The notes beneath the pieces are model-generated. The model was given only the letters and a program-made list of their open reading frames with translations. It was not told the origin of the DNA and did not search any database. The translations under genes and the position numbers were made by a program. Of a stretch of 64,000 nt of DNA, positions 8,163-17,567 are shown in pieces; position 1 is the stretch's first letter; every line of letters starts with the position of its first letter. The DNA comes from Altererythrobacter sp. B11. GTDB taxonomy: Bacteria > Pseudomonadota > Alphaproteobacteria > Sphingomonadales > Sphingomonadaceae. The DNA is taken from the NCBI RefSeq assembly GCF_003569745.1, contig NZ_AP018498.1:1-64000 (forward strand), written 5' to 3'.

Positions 8163-10244
8163 ATGAACACCGTCCGATCGCTGTTGCTCGCCTGCACCTG
8201 CCTCTATGCCGCCCCCGCGCTGGCGGAGGAGGCGCCCGGCAGCGGGGACATCATCGTGACCGGGGAAGTGTCCGCGGGCAGCGCGGCGACCAAGACCGAT
8301 ACGCCGGCGATCGAAGTGCCGCAGCCCGTCACCGTCATCACCGACGAGATGTTCGAGGCGCAGGGCGCCCTCTCCGTCAGCGATACGCTGAACTATGTCG
8401 CCGGTGTGCAGGCCAATCCTTACGGGCCGGACAGCCGGGTGGACGGCGGCTTCATCCGCGGGATCACCCCGCTGCAGTTCCGCGACGGGATGCGCGATGT
8501 TTACAGCTACTACGCCAGCATCCGCGCCGACCCCTACAATTTCTCCCAGGTGGAGGTGGTGCGCGGCCCGGCCTCCGTGCTGTTCGGCGCGGGATCGCTG
8601 GGCGGGATCATCAATCTCGCCTCCAAGCTCCCGGAATTCACGCCGGGCGGCGAAGTGGCGGTGCGCTATGGCTCGTTCGACCGGAAGGAATTGCTGGCGG
8701 ACATCACCGGCCCCGTCACCGGCACGCTGGCGGCCCGCCTCGTCACCCGCCTGCGCGATGCCGATACGCAGACGGATTATGTCGAGGATGACCGGGCGAT
8801 GATCGCCCCCTCGCTCACCTGGGCTCCCAGCATGGATACGAAGCTGACCCTGCTCGGCCTCTATCAGGAGGATGACAGCGGATCGACTTCGCAATTCCTC
8901 CCGCTGGTCGGCACGCTGCTGCCCAATCCCAACGGCAAGCTGCCCAACGACCTCTTCGTCGGAAAGCCGGGCTGGGATCGCTACGACGGTCGGCTGCTGC
9001 AGGGCACCGCGCTGTTCGAACAGCGGGTGACCGACAAGCTGCGCCTCAACCTCAAGGCCCGCTACATCGACAGCGACCTCACCTATTTCACGCATTATCC
9101 GGACAGCTACAGCAACCCGACCAATCCCTATCTGGACCCCGACCAGCGCGTGCTCGGCCTGATCTCCTCCGGCAGCCTTGCCCGGATGGAGATCTTCACC
9201 ATGGATCATAATTTGCAGTTCTCTTTCAACACCGGTGCAGCGGTGGAGCACACGCTGCTCGCGGGGGTGGATTACAGCTGGAGCCGGGTGCGCAAAGAAG
9301 ATGGCTATGGCTTCGAAGCCATCGACATTTACGATATAGATTACAGCGCCTTGTCGAACTACGGCATGGGTCTGCCGCAGCCCAGCCAGCCCTCAGACGA
9401 TACCCGCCAGGAACAGCTCGGCCTCTATGTGCAGGACCAGATCCGCTTCTTCGATCGGGTCTCCCTCGTCCTCGGCCTGCGCCATGACGATGCAAACTCA
9501 AGCACTTTCGGCACCGAGGCCTATGATCTGAGCGCCACGACCTATCGCGCCGGCATCATCGCGGAAGTGGTGAAGGGCGTCTCCCCCTTCTTCAGCTACA
9601 CCGAGAGCTTCGAGCCGATCTCCGGCCGGACCAGCGCCGGTTCGCCGCTGAAGCCCAAGACCGGGCGCCAGTTCGAAGCCGGCATCAAGCTGCATCCCGG
9701 GCGGGCCACGCTGGCGACGCTAACGTTCTATCACATCAAGGAAAACGGCCGCGCTATTGACGACCCGAGTTTCCCCGCCGGCGATTTCAAGATCCAGGTG
9801 GACGGTGTGACCTCCAAGGGCGTGGAGTTCGAAGCCAGCACGACCCTGCCCGGCGATCTCCAGATCCTCGCCAATGTCAGCTATAACGAGGCGGAGATCG
9901 ACGGGACGAACCAGCAGCTCGACAATGTGCCCAAGTTCAACACCTCGCTGTGGGCGATGAAGGGCTTCGCGCTCGGCGGAGATACCTACCTGCGGATCGG
10001 TGGCGGCGTGCGCCACTCGGGCGAGAACACATCCTATGGGCCCGCCTTCGCCAACGGTATCGTGACGCCGGAGTATACGCTGGTGGATGCCATGGCCGAG
10101 ATCACCTGGAAGGAAAACTGGAAGCTGGCGGTCAATGCCACCAACCTCCTGGGCAAGGAGTATTATTCCGCCTGCCTCGCCCGGGGGGACTGCTTTATGG
10201 GCGCCGAACGCAATGTGTTCGCTACCCTCTCCTACGGCTTCTGA
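8163..10244 (+). CDS. TonB-dependent siderophore receptor
   Basis: This is an outer-membrane beta-barrel receptor of 693 residues. The start at 8163 gives a clean signal peptide (MNTVRSLLLACTCLYAAPALA, cleavage before EEAPG). A TonB-box-like DIIVTG follows, then a plug domain (QPVTVITDEM, VSDTLNYVAGV, VVRGPASVLFGAGSLGGIINL). The barrel ends in a terminal aromatic residue (LSYGF). The plug wording is typical of the ferrichrome/ferrioxamine-type (FhuA-like) siderophore receptors. It is the first gene of a three-gene unit: its stop overlaps the next start (TGATG), and that gene overlaps the PepSY protein. The palindrome at 8098-8118 suggests Fur control. The actual siderophore cannot be told from the sequence. 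Confidence 0.93.
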   Translation: MNTVRSLLLACTCLYAAPALAEEAPGSGDIIVTGEVSAGSAATKTDTPAIEVPQPVTVITDEMFEAQGALSVSDTLNYVAGVQANPYGPDSRVDGGFIRGITPLQFRDGMRDVYSYYASIRADPYNFSQVEVVRGPASVLFGAGSLGGIINLASKLPEFTPGGEVAVRYGSFDRKELLADITGPVTGTLAARLVTRLRDADTQTDYVEDDRAMIAPSLTWAPSMDTKLTLLGLYQEDDSGSTSQFLPLVGTLLPNPNGKLPNDLFVGKPGWDRYDGRLLQGTALFEQRVTDKLRLNLKARYIDSDLTYFTHYPDSYSNPTNPYLDPDQRVLGLISSGSLARMEIFTMDHNLQFSFNTGAAVEHTLLAGVDYSWSRVRKEDGYGFEAIDIYDIDYSALSNYGMGLPQPSQPSDDTRQEQLGLYVQDQIRFFDRVSLVLGLRHDDANSSTFGTEAYDLSATTYRAGIIAEVVKGVSPFFSYTESFEPISGRTSAGSPLKPKTGRQFEAGIKLHPGRATLATLTFYHIKENGRAIDDPSFPAGDFKIQVDGVTSKGVEFEASTTLPGDLQILANVSYNEAEIDGTNQQLDNVPKFNTSLWAMKGFALGGDTYLRIGGGVRHSGENTSYGPAFANGIVTPEYTLVDAMAEITWKENWKLAVNATNLLGKEYYSACLARGDCFMGAERNVFATLSYGF

Positions 10245-10840
10245 TGGCGCCTGAGCTGGCAAGCCCCGCCCCCCTGCTGTGGCTCGGCGCCGCCGGCGCC
10301 CTGGCCGGGGTGGCGGTGCTGCGCGCAGCCTGGCAGCGCAAGGCGCGCTCCATGCCGCTCAACGCGCTCGGCTGGGGGCTGCTGCTCGCGGGCTCCGTGG
10401 CAGGCGGGCTGGCGGAAGGGGCATGGGGCGTCTCGGTGGTCGGGCTGTTCGGCATGGGCATGGCGGCGCTGCTGCTGGCCCATGCGGGTCTGACTTCCCC
10501 GCCGGGCAAGGCACAGGGTTCCACCCGCCGCGTGCGCATGCTGCCCGAAGGTGGGGAGCCGCTGCGGATTGGCACCCGGCTGCTCACCTTCCTGCTGGTG
10601 GGCGGCATCGCCCTGCTGGCCTCCATCGCCCTGGGCGTCTTTGCCCGTTGGCTGTCCCTCGCCGCCGGATGGAGCGAGAGCAACAGCAATGTCATGGCCC
10701 TGTTCACCGTTACCGTCGCCTGGGGTGTGCTGGCCTTCTGGCTGCTGATGCTGCCGCGGCGGCGCAGCCAGCTGCTGCTGCTTGCGGCCTGCTTCGCTCC
10801 GCTCCTGCCCGCGCTACTCCTGCGGAGTGTGGTTGCATGA
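10244..10840 (+). CDS. Small inner-membrane protein of the siderophore uptake unit
   Basis: This 198-residue protein has about five hydrophobic segments (near 9-26, 38-56, 60-80, 113-135 and 145-165), so it is an integral inner-membrane protein. No conserved functional motif was recognised. The start ATG overlaps the TonB-receptor stop (TGATG), and its own stop overlaps the start of the PepSY gene (ATGA). It is therefore translated together with both and is likely to assist iron or siderophore handling at the inner membrane. That role is inferred from position only. Confidence 0.7.
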   Translation: MAPELASPAPLLWLGAAGALAGVAVLRAAWQRKARSMPLNALGWGLLLAGSVAGGLAEGAWGVSVVGLFGMGMAALLLAHAGLTSPPGKAQGSTRRVRMLPEGGEPLRIGTRLLTFLLVGGIALLASIALGVFARWLSLAAGWSESNSNVMALFTVTVAWGVLAFWLLMLPRRRSQLLLLAACFAPLLPALLLRSVVA

Positions 10841-12180
10841 AATTCGCCCCGGAAAGCTCCACCGTGAAGCAGGCGCTGTCCGCCCATGCCGCGATCGGCC
10901 TGATCGCAGGTGCGCTGCTCTATCTCGTGTGCCTCACCGGAACGGTGGTCGTGCTTTACGAGGAATGGCAGCGGGTTGAACAGCCGGATGCGCCGGAGAT
11001 GCAGCACATCGCCCCCGCCGCCGTACAGGCCGGCGTTGCCGCGGTGATGGCGGAGGAAAGCGGGCGCGTGCCGCAGACCGGCCACCTCTATGTCCACATG
11101 CCGTCCCCCGCCCTGCCGCGCACCACGATCACCACGGATCACCAGGCAGTGCATCTGGCCGCCGACGGGACGCTCGCGGGGCCGGAGGAGATCGCCTGGT
11201 CCGATTTCCTGCTGCAGCTGCATTACACGCTGAACCTGCCGAGCCTTGTGGGTATCACCATCGTCGGCGCGCTGGGGGTGATGATCCTGGCGCTGGCGCT
11301 GTCAGGCGTGATCGCCCATCCGCGCATCTTCCGTGACGCCTTCCGCCTGCGCACGCGCCAGAGCGGCGGCGTTGCGCTGGCCGACTGGCACAACCGCCTA
11401 AGCGTGTGGACGCTGCCCTTCACCCTCGCCATCGCCCTCACCGGGGCGCTGATCGGCCTGGCATCGGTGGCGGCCTATGCTCTTGCCGCCGCCTATTACG
11501 ATGGCGACACCGAAGCGGTCTATGCGCCCATCTTCGGGGAGGAGATGGCCGGCGCAGGCGCGCCAGGAGTGCCGGATGTGGCCGGCCCGCTCAGCTACAT
11601 GCAGGCGCACCATCCCGGTGTGCATATGACCTATGCCATCGTGCATGAGCCGGGGACCGCAGGGCAGCATGTGCAGATCATCGGCGAACACAGCCGCCGC
11701 CTGATCTTTGGCGAGTATTACAATTTCGACGCCCGCGGCACCTTCCTGGGCACCGCCGGGCTGGCGGATGGCGACATGGGCCGGCAGGCCGCGGCGTCCA
11801 CCTACAATCTCCATTTCGGCAATTACGGCGGCCTGCCGGTGAAGCTCGCCTATATTCTCTTCGGCGTGGCGCTGACGGCGATCTGCGCGACCGGTGCCTA
11901 TATCTGGCTGGGCAAGCGCGCGCGGCGCGGCCATGCGGAGCCGCGCCTGCTGGCGGCATGGGATGCCGTGGTATGGGGCACCCCGCTCGCCCTCCTGCTC
12001 ACCTTCCTCGCGCGGCTGGTGATCGGCAACGGCGCCCCCTTCGCGGTGATCTTCTGGATCGGCACGGCGGCGATCCTGGCGGTCAATATCGCTCTCGCCG
12101 GCCGAATGCGCACGCGCGGCGCATTGCAGCTGCTGCTGGGCGTGGGTAGCGCGGCCGGGCTAATCCTCGCCGCCGCCTGA
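10837..12180 (+). CDS. PepSY-associated TM helix domain protein (PiuB-like)
   Basis: This 447-residue inner-membrane protein belongs to the PepSY_TM family, which often sits beside TonB receptors and is linked to reductive iron release from siderophores. The first membrane segment (HAAIGLIAGALLYLVCLTGTVVVLYEEW) is typical. There is a periplasmic region with H-rich motifs (LHYTLNLP). A second helix pair follows (IVGALGVMILALALSGVIAHPRIF, then WHNRLSVWTLPFTLAIALTGALIG), with further C-terminal helices. The start is the ATG overlapping the previous stop. The family assignment is good, but the biochemical role is not established. Confidence 0.85.
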   Translation: MKFAPESSTVKQALSAHAAIGLIAGALLYLVCLTGTVVVLYEEWQRVEQPDAPEMQHIAPAAVQAGVAAVMAEESGRVPQTGHLYVHMPSPALPRTTITTDHQAVHLAADGTLAGPEEIAWSDFLLQLHYTLNLPSLVGITIVGALGVMILALALSGVIAHPRIFRDAFRLRTRQSGGVALADWHNRLSVWTLPFTLAIALTGALIGLASVAAYALAAAYYDGDTEAVYAPIFGEEMAGAGAPGVPDVAGPLSYMQAHHPGVHMTYAIVHEPGTAGQHVQIIGEHSRRLIFGEYYNFDARGTFLGTAGLADGDMGRQAAASTYNLHFGNYGGLPVKLAYILFGVALTAICATGAYIWLGKRARRGHAEPRLLAAWDAVVWGTPLALLLTFLARLVIGNGAPFAVIFWIGTAAILAVNIALAGRMRTRGALQLLLGVGSAAGLILAAA

Positions 12181-12189
12181 ACGGAGAGC

Positions 12190-12852
12190 CTAAGCCGAAG
12201 CGTCTTCCAGCAGCGCGGCGCGCAGCTCGGGAATGCCCATGCCCTTTTCGCTGCTGGTCACGTGGATCACCGGATAGGCGGCCACATGCTTGCGCGCCTG
12301 CGCCTCCACCCGGGCGAGGGTGTCGGCAAGCTCGCTGGCCTTGATCTTGTCGGCCTTGGTCAGCACCAGGCGATAGCCCACGGCTGCCTCGTCCAGCATC
12401 GTCATCATCTCTTCGTCGGGTGGCTTGATCCCGTGACGGCTGTCGATCAGCACCAGCGTGCGCTTCAGCACCTGCCGGCCGCGCAGGAAGGTGCGGACCA
12501 GATCCTTCCACCGCTCCACCACCTTCACCGGCGCCTTGGCGAAGCCATAGCCCGGCATATCCACCAGACGGAACACGGTGGGCGTGCCGATCTCGAAGAA
12601 GTTGAGTTCCTGGGTGCGCCCCGGCGTCACCGAGGTGCGGGCGATCGCCTTGCGGCCGGTGAGCGCATTGATGAGCGAACTCTTGCCCACGTTCGAACGG
12701 CCGGCAAAGGCGATCTCCGGAAAATCCGGCTCCGGCAGGAACTTCAGCTGCGGCGCGGACAGGAGGAACTCCACCCGTCCGGAGAAGAGGCGGCGGGCTT
12801 CCTCCGCCCGGTCTTCGGCCCGCTCTTCCGGTCGCTCTTCGGGGGTGCTCAT
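12190..12852 (-). CDS. engB: Ribosome biogenesis GTPase EngB (YsxC/YihA)
   Basis: This TRAFAC-class GTPase is needed for assembly of the large ribosomal subunit. The G1 motif GRSNVGKSS, the G3 motif DMPGYG and the G4 motif TKADK are all visible. The 220-residue length, including a Glu/Arg-rich N-terminal tail, is normal. The ATG overlaps the yidC stop (ATGA), so it is the last gene of the rpmH-rnpA-yidD-yidC-engB run on the minus strand. Confidence 0.96.
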   Translation of the reverse strand: MSTPEERPEERAEDRAEEARRLFSGRVEFLLSAPQLKFLPEPDFPEIAFAGRSNVGKSSLINALTGRKAIARTSVTPGRTQELNFFEIGTPTVFRLVDMPGYGFAKAPVKVVERWKDLVRTFLRGRQVLKRTLVLIDSRHGIKPPDEEMMTMLDEAAVGYRLVLTKADKIKASELADTLARVEAQARKHVAAYPVIHVTSSEKGMGIPELRAALLEDASA

Positions 12853-14639
12853 CCCTTGGCCTGGTCGCGCTCGGCCGCGCGGGCCTTGTCAGCGCGATCC
12901 TTGTCCACCTGCGCCTTCAGTTGCGGGTGGCGCGAATAGAGATATTTCTGCTGCGCCAGCGTGAGCAGGTTGGAGGTGATCCAGTACAGCAGCAGTCCCG
13001 ATGCGAAGGGCGCCATCACGAACATCAGCACCCACGGCATGATCATGAAGATTTGCTGCTGCGCCGGGTCCATCGCCGAAGGATTGAGCTTGAACTGCAG
13101 CCACATGGTGATGCCCAGCAGCACCGCCAGCACGCCGATGCTGAGGAAGCCCGGGGGATCGAAGGGCAGCAGGCCGAACAGGTTCAGGATATGCAGCGGA
13201 TCGGGCGCCGAAAGATCGCGGATCCACAGCACGAAGGGCTTGTGGCGCATTTCGATCGCCACCAGCAGCGTTTTGTACAGGGCGAAGAAGATCGGGATCT
13301 GCAGGAAGATCGGCAGGCATCCGGCCAGCGGATTGACGCCTTCATCCTTGTAGAGCTTGCCCATCTCCTGCTGCAGCCTGGGCTTATCGTCCTTGTGGCG
13401 TTCCTGCAGCGCCTTCATCTTGGGCTGCACCGCGCGCATCTGCGCCATGCTCGCGAATTGCCTCTGCGCGACCGGGAACATCAGCCCGCGGATCACCACG
13501 GTGAGGAGGATGATCGCCACGCCGAAATTGCCCGCGATCGCGTAAAGCTCGCGCAGCAGCCAGAAGATCGGCTTCATGAACCAGCGGAACCAGCCCCAGT
13601 CGATGGAGAGGCCGAAATTCTGCACGCCGGCATCTTCATACATATCCAGCACGGCGCTTTCCTTGGCGCCGGCGAACAGCTGCGTGGTGGTGGAAGAACT
13701 GGCGCCCGGCGCCACGGTTTCCGTGTCGTAGATCAGGTCAGCGCGATACGATTCCCCGCCCAGCGCACGGAAATAGGTCTTGGCCGCATCCCCGGCCTGC
13801 GGAATCAGCGTGGAAAGCCAATAGATGTCGGTGAAGCCTACCCAGCCCGTGGGCTGTTCATTGGCGACGCTGCCCGCCTCGTCCACATCGTCATAATCCC
13901 ACTTGAAGTTCACGCTGCCGGCGAAATCGCCGATCGGGCCGGAGTGAAGGTTCCAGGTGTCGGTGCTGGCCGTGCGGCTCGTCCGGTTGATGAAGCCATA
14001 GGGCTGGACCGCAACCGGGGCCTGGCCACGGTTGGTGACGCTCTGCTCCACCGACAGCATGTAATATTGGTCGATGGTGAAGCGGATGCGGAACAGGAGG
14101 CCCTGCCCGTTGTCCCAGGTGAGCGTGACCGGCTTGCCGGGCGCGAGCGGGCCGCCTTCGGCCTGCCACATGGTGGAGGGCGTCGGCACCTTCACGCCCA
14201 GATTGTTGGGATCGACCCAGCCGAATTGCGCAAAAGCCTGCGCAGGCGTGCCGTTGGGGGAGAAGATGCGGACCGGGCCGCTGTCCTTCTCCACCGTCTG
14301 CCGGTGGGTCTTCAGTACGATATCGTCCACCCGCGCGCCCACGGGATTGATCGAGCCGGCGACTTCGGGCGCATCGATGCGCACCCGGCCGGGCTGGGCC
14401 AGCGCCGACTGGAGATCGCGCACCTCTTCCTGCTCTTCCGCTGGATCGGTCAGCCCGCCATCACGAATGTGCTTGGCCGTGGCGCGCTGGCGCGGCGTAT
14501 CCGCGCCGGCATTGGGCTGGGCGATCTGTTCGATCGGAGCCTGCTCGGACGCCGGGTAGAGGCGGCTCATCACCACTTCATAGCCCAGGAACACCACGAG
14601 GCTCAGCACCACGGCTAGGATGAGATTGCGATTGTCCAA
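12849..14639 (-). CDS. yidC: Membrane protein insertase YidC
   Basis: YidC inserts and folds inner-membrane proteins with or without SecYEG. The 596 residues begin with an uncleaved membrane anchor (NRNLILAVVLSLVVFLGYEVV). A large periplasmic beta-sandwich domain (about 60-360) comes next. The conserved insertase core follows, with FGVAIILLTVVIRGLMFPVAQRQ carrying the functional arginine. The core then continues through GCLPIFLQIPIFFALYKTL and the last helices. The basic C-terminal tail fits ribosome contact. It is translationally coupled to engB and lies 37 bp after yidD. Confidence 0.97.
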   Translation of the reverse strand: MDNRNLILAVVLSLVVFLGYEVVMSRLYPASEQAPIEQIAQPNAGADTPRQRATAKHIRDGGLTDPAEEQEEVRDLQSALAQPGRVRIDAPEVAGSINPVGARVDDIVLKTHRQTVEKDSGPVRIFSPNGTPAQAFAQFGWVDPNNLGVKVPTPSTMWQAEGGPLAPGKPVTLTWDNGQGLLFRIRFTIDQYYMLSVEQSVTNRGQAPVAVQPYGFINRTSRTASTDTWNLHSGPIGDFAGSVNFKWDYDDVDEAGSVANEQPTGWVGFTDIYWLSTLIPQAGDAAKTYFRALGGESYRADLIYDTETVAPGASSSTTTQLFAGAKESAVLDMYEDAGVQNFGLSIDWGWFRWFMKPIFWLLRELYAIAGNFGVAIILLTVVIRGLMFPVAQRQFASMAQMRAVQPKMKALQERHKDDKPRLQQEMGKLYKDEGVNPLAGCLPIFLQIPIFFALYKTLLVAIEMRHKPFVLWIRDLSAPDPLHILNLFGLLPFDPPGFLSIGVLAVLLGITMWLQFKLNPSAMDPAQQQIFMIMPWVLMFVMAPFASGLLLYWITSNLLTLAQQKYLYSRHPQLKAQVDKDRADKARAAERDQAKG

Positions 14640-14676
14640 GATCGGATCCTAAGAAATTTCCTGCCGGTCCGGCACG

Positions 14677-14886
14677 TCAGGGAACGGGGTCATGGCCATG
14701 CCCGCCCCAAGGGTGGCAGCGCAATAGACGCTTGGTCGCCATCCATCCACCCTTGATCGCGCCATGTTTCTGCAGCGCGTCTATCGCATATTGGCTGCAA
14801 CTGGGCTGATACCGGCAGGAGGGCGGCAATATGCGGGACGGGCCGATTTGCCACGCCCGCGCAACAAGGATGAGCAGCACCTTCAC
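14677..14886 (-). CDS. yidD: Membrane protein insertion efficiency factor YidD
   Basis: This 69-residue member of the YidD (UPF0161) family helps YidC-dependent membrane protein insertion. It has the family hallmark of an amphipathic N-terminus followed by [13 protein letters not shown], with conserved cysteines, then HGAIKGGW and [12 protein letters not shown]. Its ATG overlaps the stop of rnpA by four bases, and yidC follows, the classical order. Confidence 0.96.
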   Translation of the reverse strand: MKVLLILVARAWQIGPSRILPPSCRYQPSCSQYAIDALQKHGAIKGGWMATKRLLRCHPWGGHGHDPVP

Positions 14887-15254
14887 CGGCGCGGCCCCCG
14901 CCCCCGGCGCGGCGGATCGCCCTTGCCGGCGGACGCACGGGCCAGCGCGGCGCCCAGCTCTTCACGTAATTGGGCAAAATCGCGCTCGATCCCGCCTTCG
15001 CGGCCGATCAGCACATGATCGTGGTCGGCCAGCCCCTGTTCCGGCAGAGCCGCGCGCAACAGCTCGCGGAATCGGCGCTTCATGCGGTTGCGCACAACCG
15101 CATTGCCGATCTTCTTGGTGACGGTGATACCGTAGCGCTTGCCCTGCCCGCCATTAGGCCGGGCGAGCAGCACGAAGCCCGGGCGCGCCACGCGCAACCC
15201 ACGGTTGGCAGCGAGGAAATCCGCGCGGCGCGTCAGCACCGCCACGGACTTCAA
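14883..15254 (-). CDS. rnpA: Ribonuclease P protein component
   Basis: This is the protein subunit of RNase P, which matures tRNA 5' ends together with the catalytic RNA. The RNR signature ([13 protein letters not shown]) and the N-terminal [10 protein letters not shown] segment are clear. The start is uncertain. The frame stays open through rpmH, but homology begins at LTRRADF, so plausible starts are the TTG at 15254 or the GTGs at 15245 and 15239. A GAAGG about 10 bases before 15245 favours that GTG. The C-terminal tail is Gly/Arg-rich. It follows rpmH by about 13 bp and overlaps yidD. Confidence 0.93.
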   Translation of the reverse strand: MKSVAVLTRRADFLAANRGLRVARPGFVLLARPNGGQGKRYGITVTKKIGNAVVRNRMKRRFRELLRAALPEQGLADHDHVLIGREGGIERDFAQLREELGAALARASAGKGDPPRRGRGPRR

Positions 15255-15267
15255 GCCTTCGCCCGCG

Positions 15268-15402
15268 TCAGGCGCTGAGCTTGTTGCGGCCACGGGCGCG
15301 GCGCGCGCGCAGCACCTTGCGGCCGCCCGGCGTTGCCTTGCGGGCGAAGAAGCCATGCCGGCGCTTGCGCACGAGGTTGCTCGGCTGGAAAGTGCGCTTC
15401 AT
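15268..15402 (-). CDS. rpmH: 50S ribosomal protein L34
   Basis: The 44-residue basic protein starts [18 protein letters not shown] and ends in the typical [10 protein letters not shown], the full L34 pattern. It is the first gene of the run rpmH-rnpA-yidD-yidC-engB. A terminator for the upstream gene lies 30-50 bp before it, so its promoter should lie in roughly 15403-15432. Confidence 0.97.
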   Translation of the reverse strand: MKRTFQPSNLVRKRRHGFFARKATPGGRKVLRARRARGRNKLSA

Positions 15403-15422
15403 CTCTCGGGTCCTCAAATCTC

Positions 15423-15453
15423 AAACGAAAACGGCCGCCCGCTTGGGGCGGCC
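15423..15453 (-). terminator. Rho-independent terminator of the upstream secreted-protein gene
   Basis: Read on the minus strand, a GC stem GGCCGCCC-loop-GGGCGGCC is followed by a T-rich run (TTTTCGTTT). It sits between the stop of the ClpP-like protein gene at 15470 and rpmH, so it should end transcription of the former. Confidence 0.7.
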
Positions 15454-15469
15454 TGATATGGGCGCGCGG

Positions 15470-16192
15470 TTAATCCACAAGGGCAGCCAAGTCAAGATCG
15501 GCGAGCTGCGGCAGCTCCGCCTCGGCCGGGCCCAGCACTTCGCGCATTTCCGGTCCGGTGAGCCACAAGGCATCATCATAGGGCGCCGAATTGGTGAGGG
15601 CATAAAACCGCACCGCTTCCTCCGCCGTCATGCCCATGTCGCGATAATAGGCAAGATATTTGCGGTTCTGCGGCGAATCGGCGCCGAAGTCAGCGGCCTC
15701 CAGCCCGTCCTCGTCCAGCCAGGTGTGAACCGCGAACTCGGCGCCATCGGCGATGATCCGCCGCCGCCCGGCGAGAAACAGCTCCACCGCGCCCGATCGC
15801 ACCGAGCCGCCTTCGGGCGCGACGGTGATGAGCCCCTGATCGCGGATCATCCGCCCCAACGCCAGATTCGCAATGTCGTCATAGGTGCCAGGGCAATCGT
15901 GGAAGGACAGTTCGGCAATGGCGGGATGATCGCGCAGCAGCGCGGCGAAGGCGGCGGGCGAATCCGCATCCGTGGCACCATCCAGCGCCACCGTGCGCTC
16001 GTCCACCACCAAGAAGGGGCCATAACTCTCCTGCACCGCTGCTGTGCCCTGCATCGGGACCGCCGCGGCAAAGCGCGACGCGCCCTCCGCCTGCTCCGCC
16101 GGTGCCGCAGGGGAGGGAACATGCGCCTGCCCCGCCCCCGGCCAGGCGCAGGCGATCAGCAGGCAGGCAAGCAGGGGCGCAGGGCGTCGCAT
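15470..16192 (-). CDS. Secreted hypothetical protein, ClpP/crotonase-like
   Basis: This 240-residue protein has an N-terminal signal peptide (MRRPAPLLACLLIACAWPGAGQAH). The body resembles predicted periplasmic proteins with a ClpP/crotonase-like core. It contains an ALDGATDADSPAAFAALL segment, FHDCPGTYDD, then GRMIRDQGLITVAPEGGSVRSGAVELFLAGRRRI, and an H-T-W strand. A Ser is present in GGSVRSGAVE, where the ClpP nucleophile might lie, but no catalytic triad can be assigned with confidence. It is divergent from comM. The function is unknown. Confidence 0.7.
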   Translation of the reverse strand: MRRPAPLLACLLIACAWPGAGQAHVPSPAAPAEQAEGASRFAAAVPMQGTAAVQESYGPFLVVDERTVALDGATDADSPAAFAALLRDHPAIAELSFHDCPGTYDDIANLALGRMIRDQGLITVAPEGGSVRSGAVELFLAGRRRIIADGAEFAVHTWLDEDGLEAADFGADSPQNRKYLAYYRDMGMTAEEAVRFYALTNSAPYDDALWLTGPEMREVLGPAEAELPQLADLDLAALVD

Positions 16193-16343
16193 GCCGATGG
16201 GGTGCTGCCGCTCCCCCTGCGCGGAGGTGAAGAAACATGGTTGGCGGCGGGTTCACCATAATCGCCCCGATCGCATCCGGAGCGGCGGGAACCGCTCGAC
16301 AAGCGCCGCGGGCCCTTTATCTACGCGCGCAGGGGGTATCTAA

Positions 16344-17521
16344 GTGGTCGCACTCATATCGACGGTGGCCTACCTCGGGCTCGATGCGCGCCCGGTGGAG
16401 GTGCAGTGCCAGATCGCGCCGGGCATGCCGCGCTTCGCAATCGTCGGCTTGCCGGACAAGGCGGTGGGGGAGAGTCGCGAGCGGGTGCAGTCCGCGCTTG
16501 CCGCCATGGGCCTTTCGCTGCCGCCCAAGCGGATCACGATCAACCTCTCCCCTGCCGACCTGCCGAAAGAGGGCTCGCATTACGACCTGCCTGTGGCGCT
16601 GGCCCTGCTGGCAGCCATGGGGGTGACGGATGCCGAGCAGCTGGCAGATTGGGTCGCGGTGGGCGAGCTGGCGCTGGATGGCCGGATCGTGCCCTCCCCC
16701 GGCGTGCTGCTGGCCGCGCTGCACGCCAGTGAAGCGGAAAAGGGGCTGATCTGCCCGGCTGCACAGGGATCGGAAGCCCGCTGGGCCAGCGGCGTGCCGG
16801 TGTGTGCGGCGCCCGATCTCATCAGCCTGCTCAACCATTTCAAGGGCACGCAGCGCCTGCCCGAACCGCAGCGGGGTGAGGTGGAAGCGCCCGCCCACGG
16901 CCCCGACCTGCGGCAGGTGAAGGGGCAGGAAACCGCCAAGCGCGCGCTGGAGATCGCGGCTGCGGGCGGACACAATCTGCTGATGATCGGGCCGCCGGGC
17001 GCGGGCAAGAGCCTGCTCGCCAGCTGCCTGCCCGGCATCCTGCCGCAGCTTTCGCCGGCCGAGGCGCTGGAAGTTTCCATGGTCGCCTCGGTCGCCGGCA
17101 CACTGGAGGGCGGGCGGCTCAGCCGCACGCGCCCCTTCCGCGCGCCGCATCATTCCGCCTCCATGGCGGCATTGACGGGCGGCGGGCTGCGGGTTCGTCC
17201 AGGCGAGGTCAGCATGGCGCATCTGGGCGTGCTGTTCCTGGATGAACTGCCGGAGTTCCAACGCGCCGTGCTCGATTCGCTGCGCCAGCCGCTCGAGGCC
17301 GGCAAGGTGGATGTCGCGCGCGCCAATGCGCATGTCACCTATCCCGCCCGTGTGCAGCTGGTGGCGGCGATGAACCCCTGTCGCTGCGGCCATCTGGGCG
17401 ATCCGGCGCTGGCCTGCAGCCGCGCCCCGCGCTGCGCCGCGGATTACCAGAGCAAGGTGTCGGGCCCACTGCTCGACCGGATCGACCTGCATGTGGAGGT
17501 GGAGCAGGTGCGCGCGGCCGA
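16344..17521 (+). pseudogene. comM: comM (yifB), 5' part, interrupted by Tn7-like element
   Basis: ComM is a Mg-chelatase-like AAA+ helicase that promotes branch migration during natural transformation. The first 392 codons are present. They include the N-terminal S5-like domain (SRERVQSALAAMG, PADLPKEGSHYDLP) and Walker A (IGPPGAGKSLLA). The Walker B (LGVLFLDELPEF) and the zinc-type CRCGHLGDP segment are also there. At 17522 the reading frame runs into the transposon end and stops six codons later. Joined to 46217-46535 after removing the element and one copy of the 5-bp duplication, the frame is intact and gives 498 residues, the normal length. The start is the GTG at 16344. The protein as it stands is almost certainly non-functional. 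Confidence 0.95.
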
Positions 17522-17567
17522 TGTGAAACACATAAGTTAGTGCGAATATCGGAAGCTAGTGAGAATA
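17522..17567 (+). repeat. Left end with TnsB-type binding repeats
   Basis: The terminal TGTGAAACAC is followed by two related 15-mers, AAGTTAGTGCGAATA (17534-17548) and AAGCTAGTGAGAATA (17553-17567), spaced 19 bp apart. The same motif recurs at the right end, as expected for transposase binding sites of Tn7-like elements. Confidence 0.75.

Noticed and set aside
5157-14618. Long open frames antisense to the symporter, dapE and yidC (393, 475 and 565 codons)
   Set aside because: They mirror well-identified genes on the other strand, have skewed composition (His, Arg, Gln) and no family features, the usual effect of high GC.
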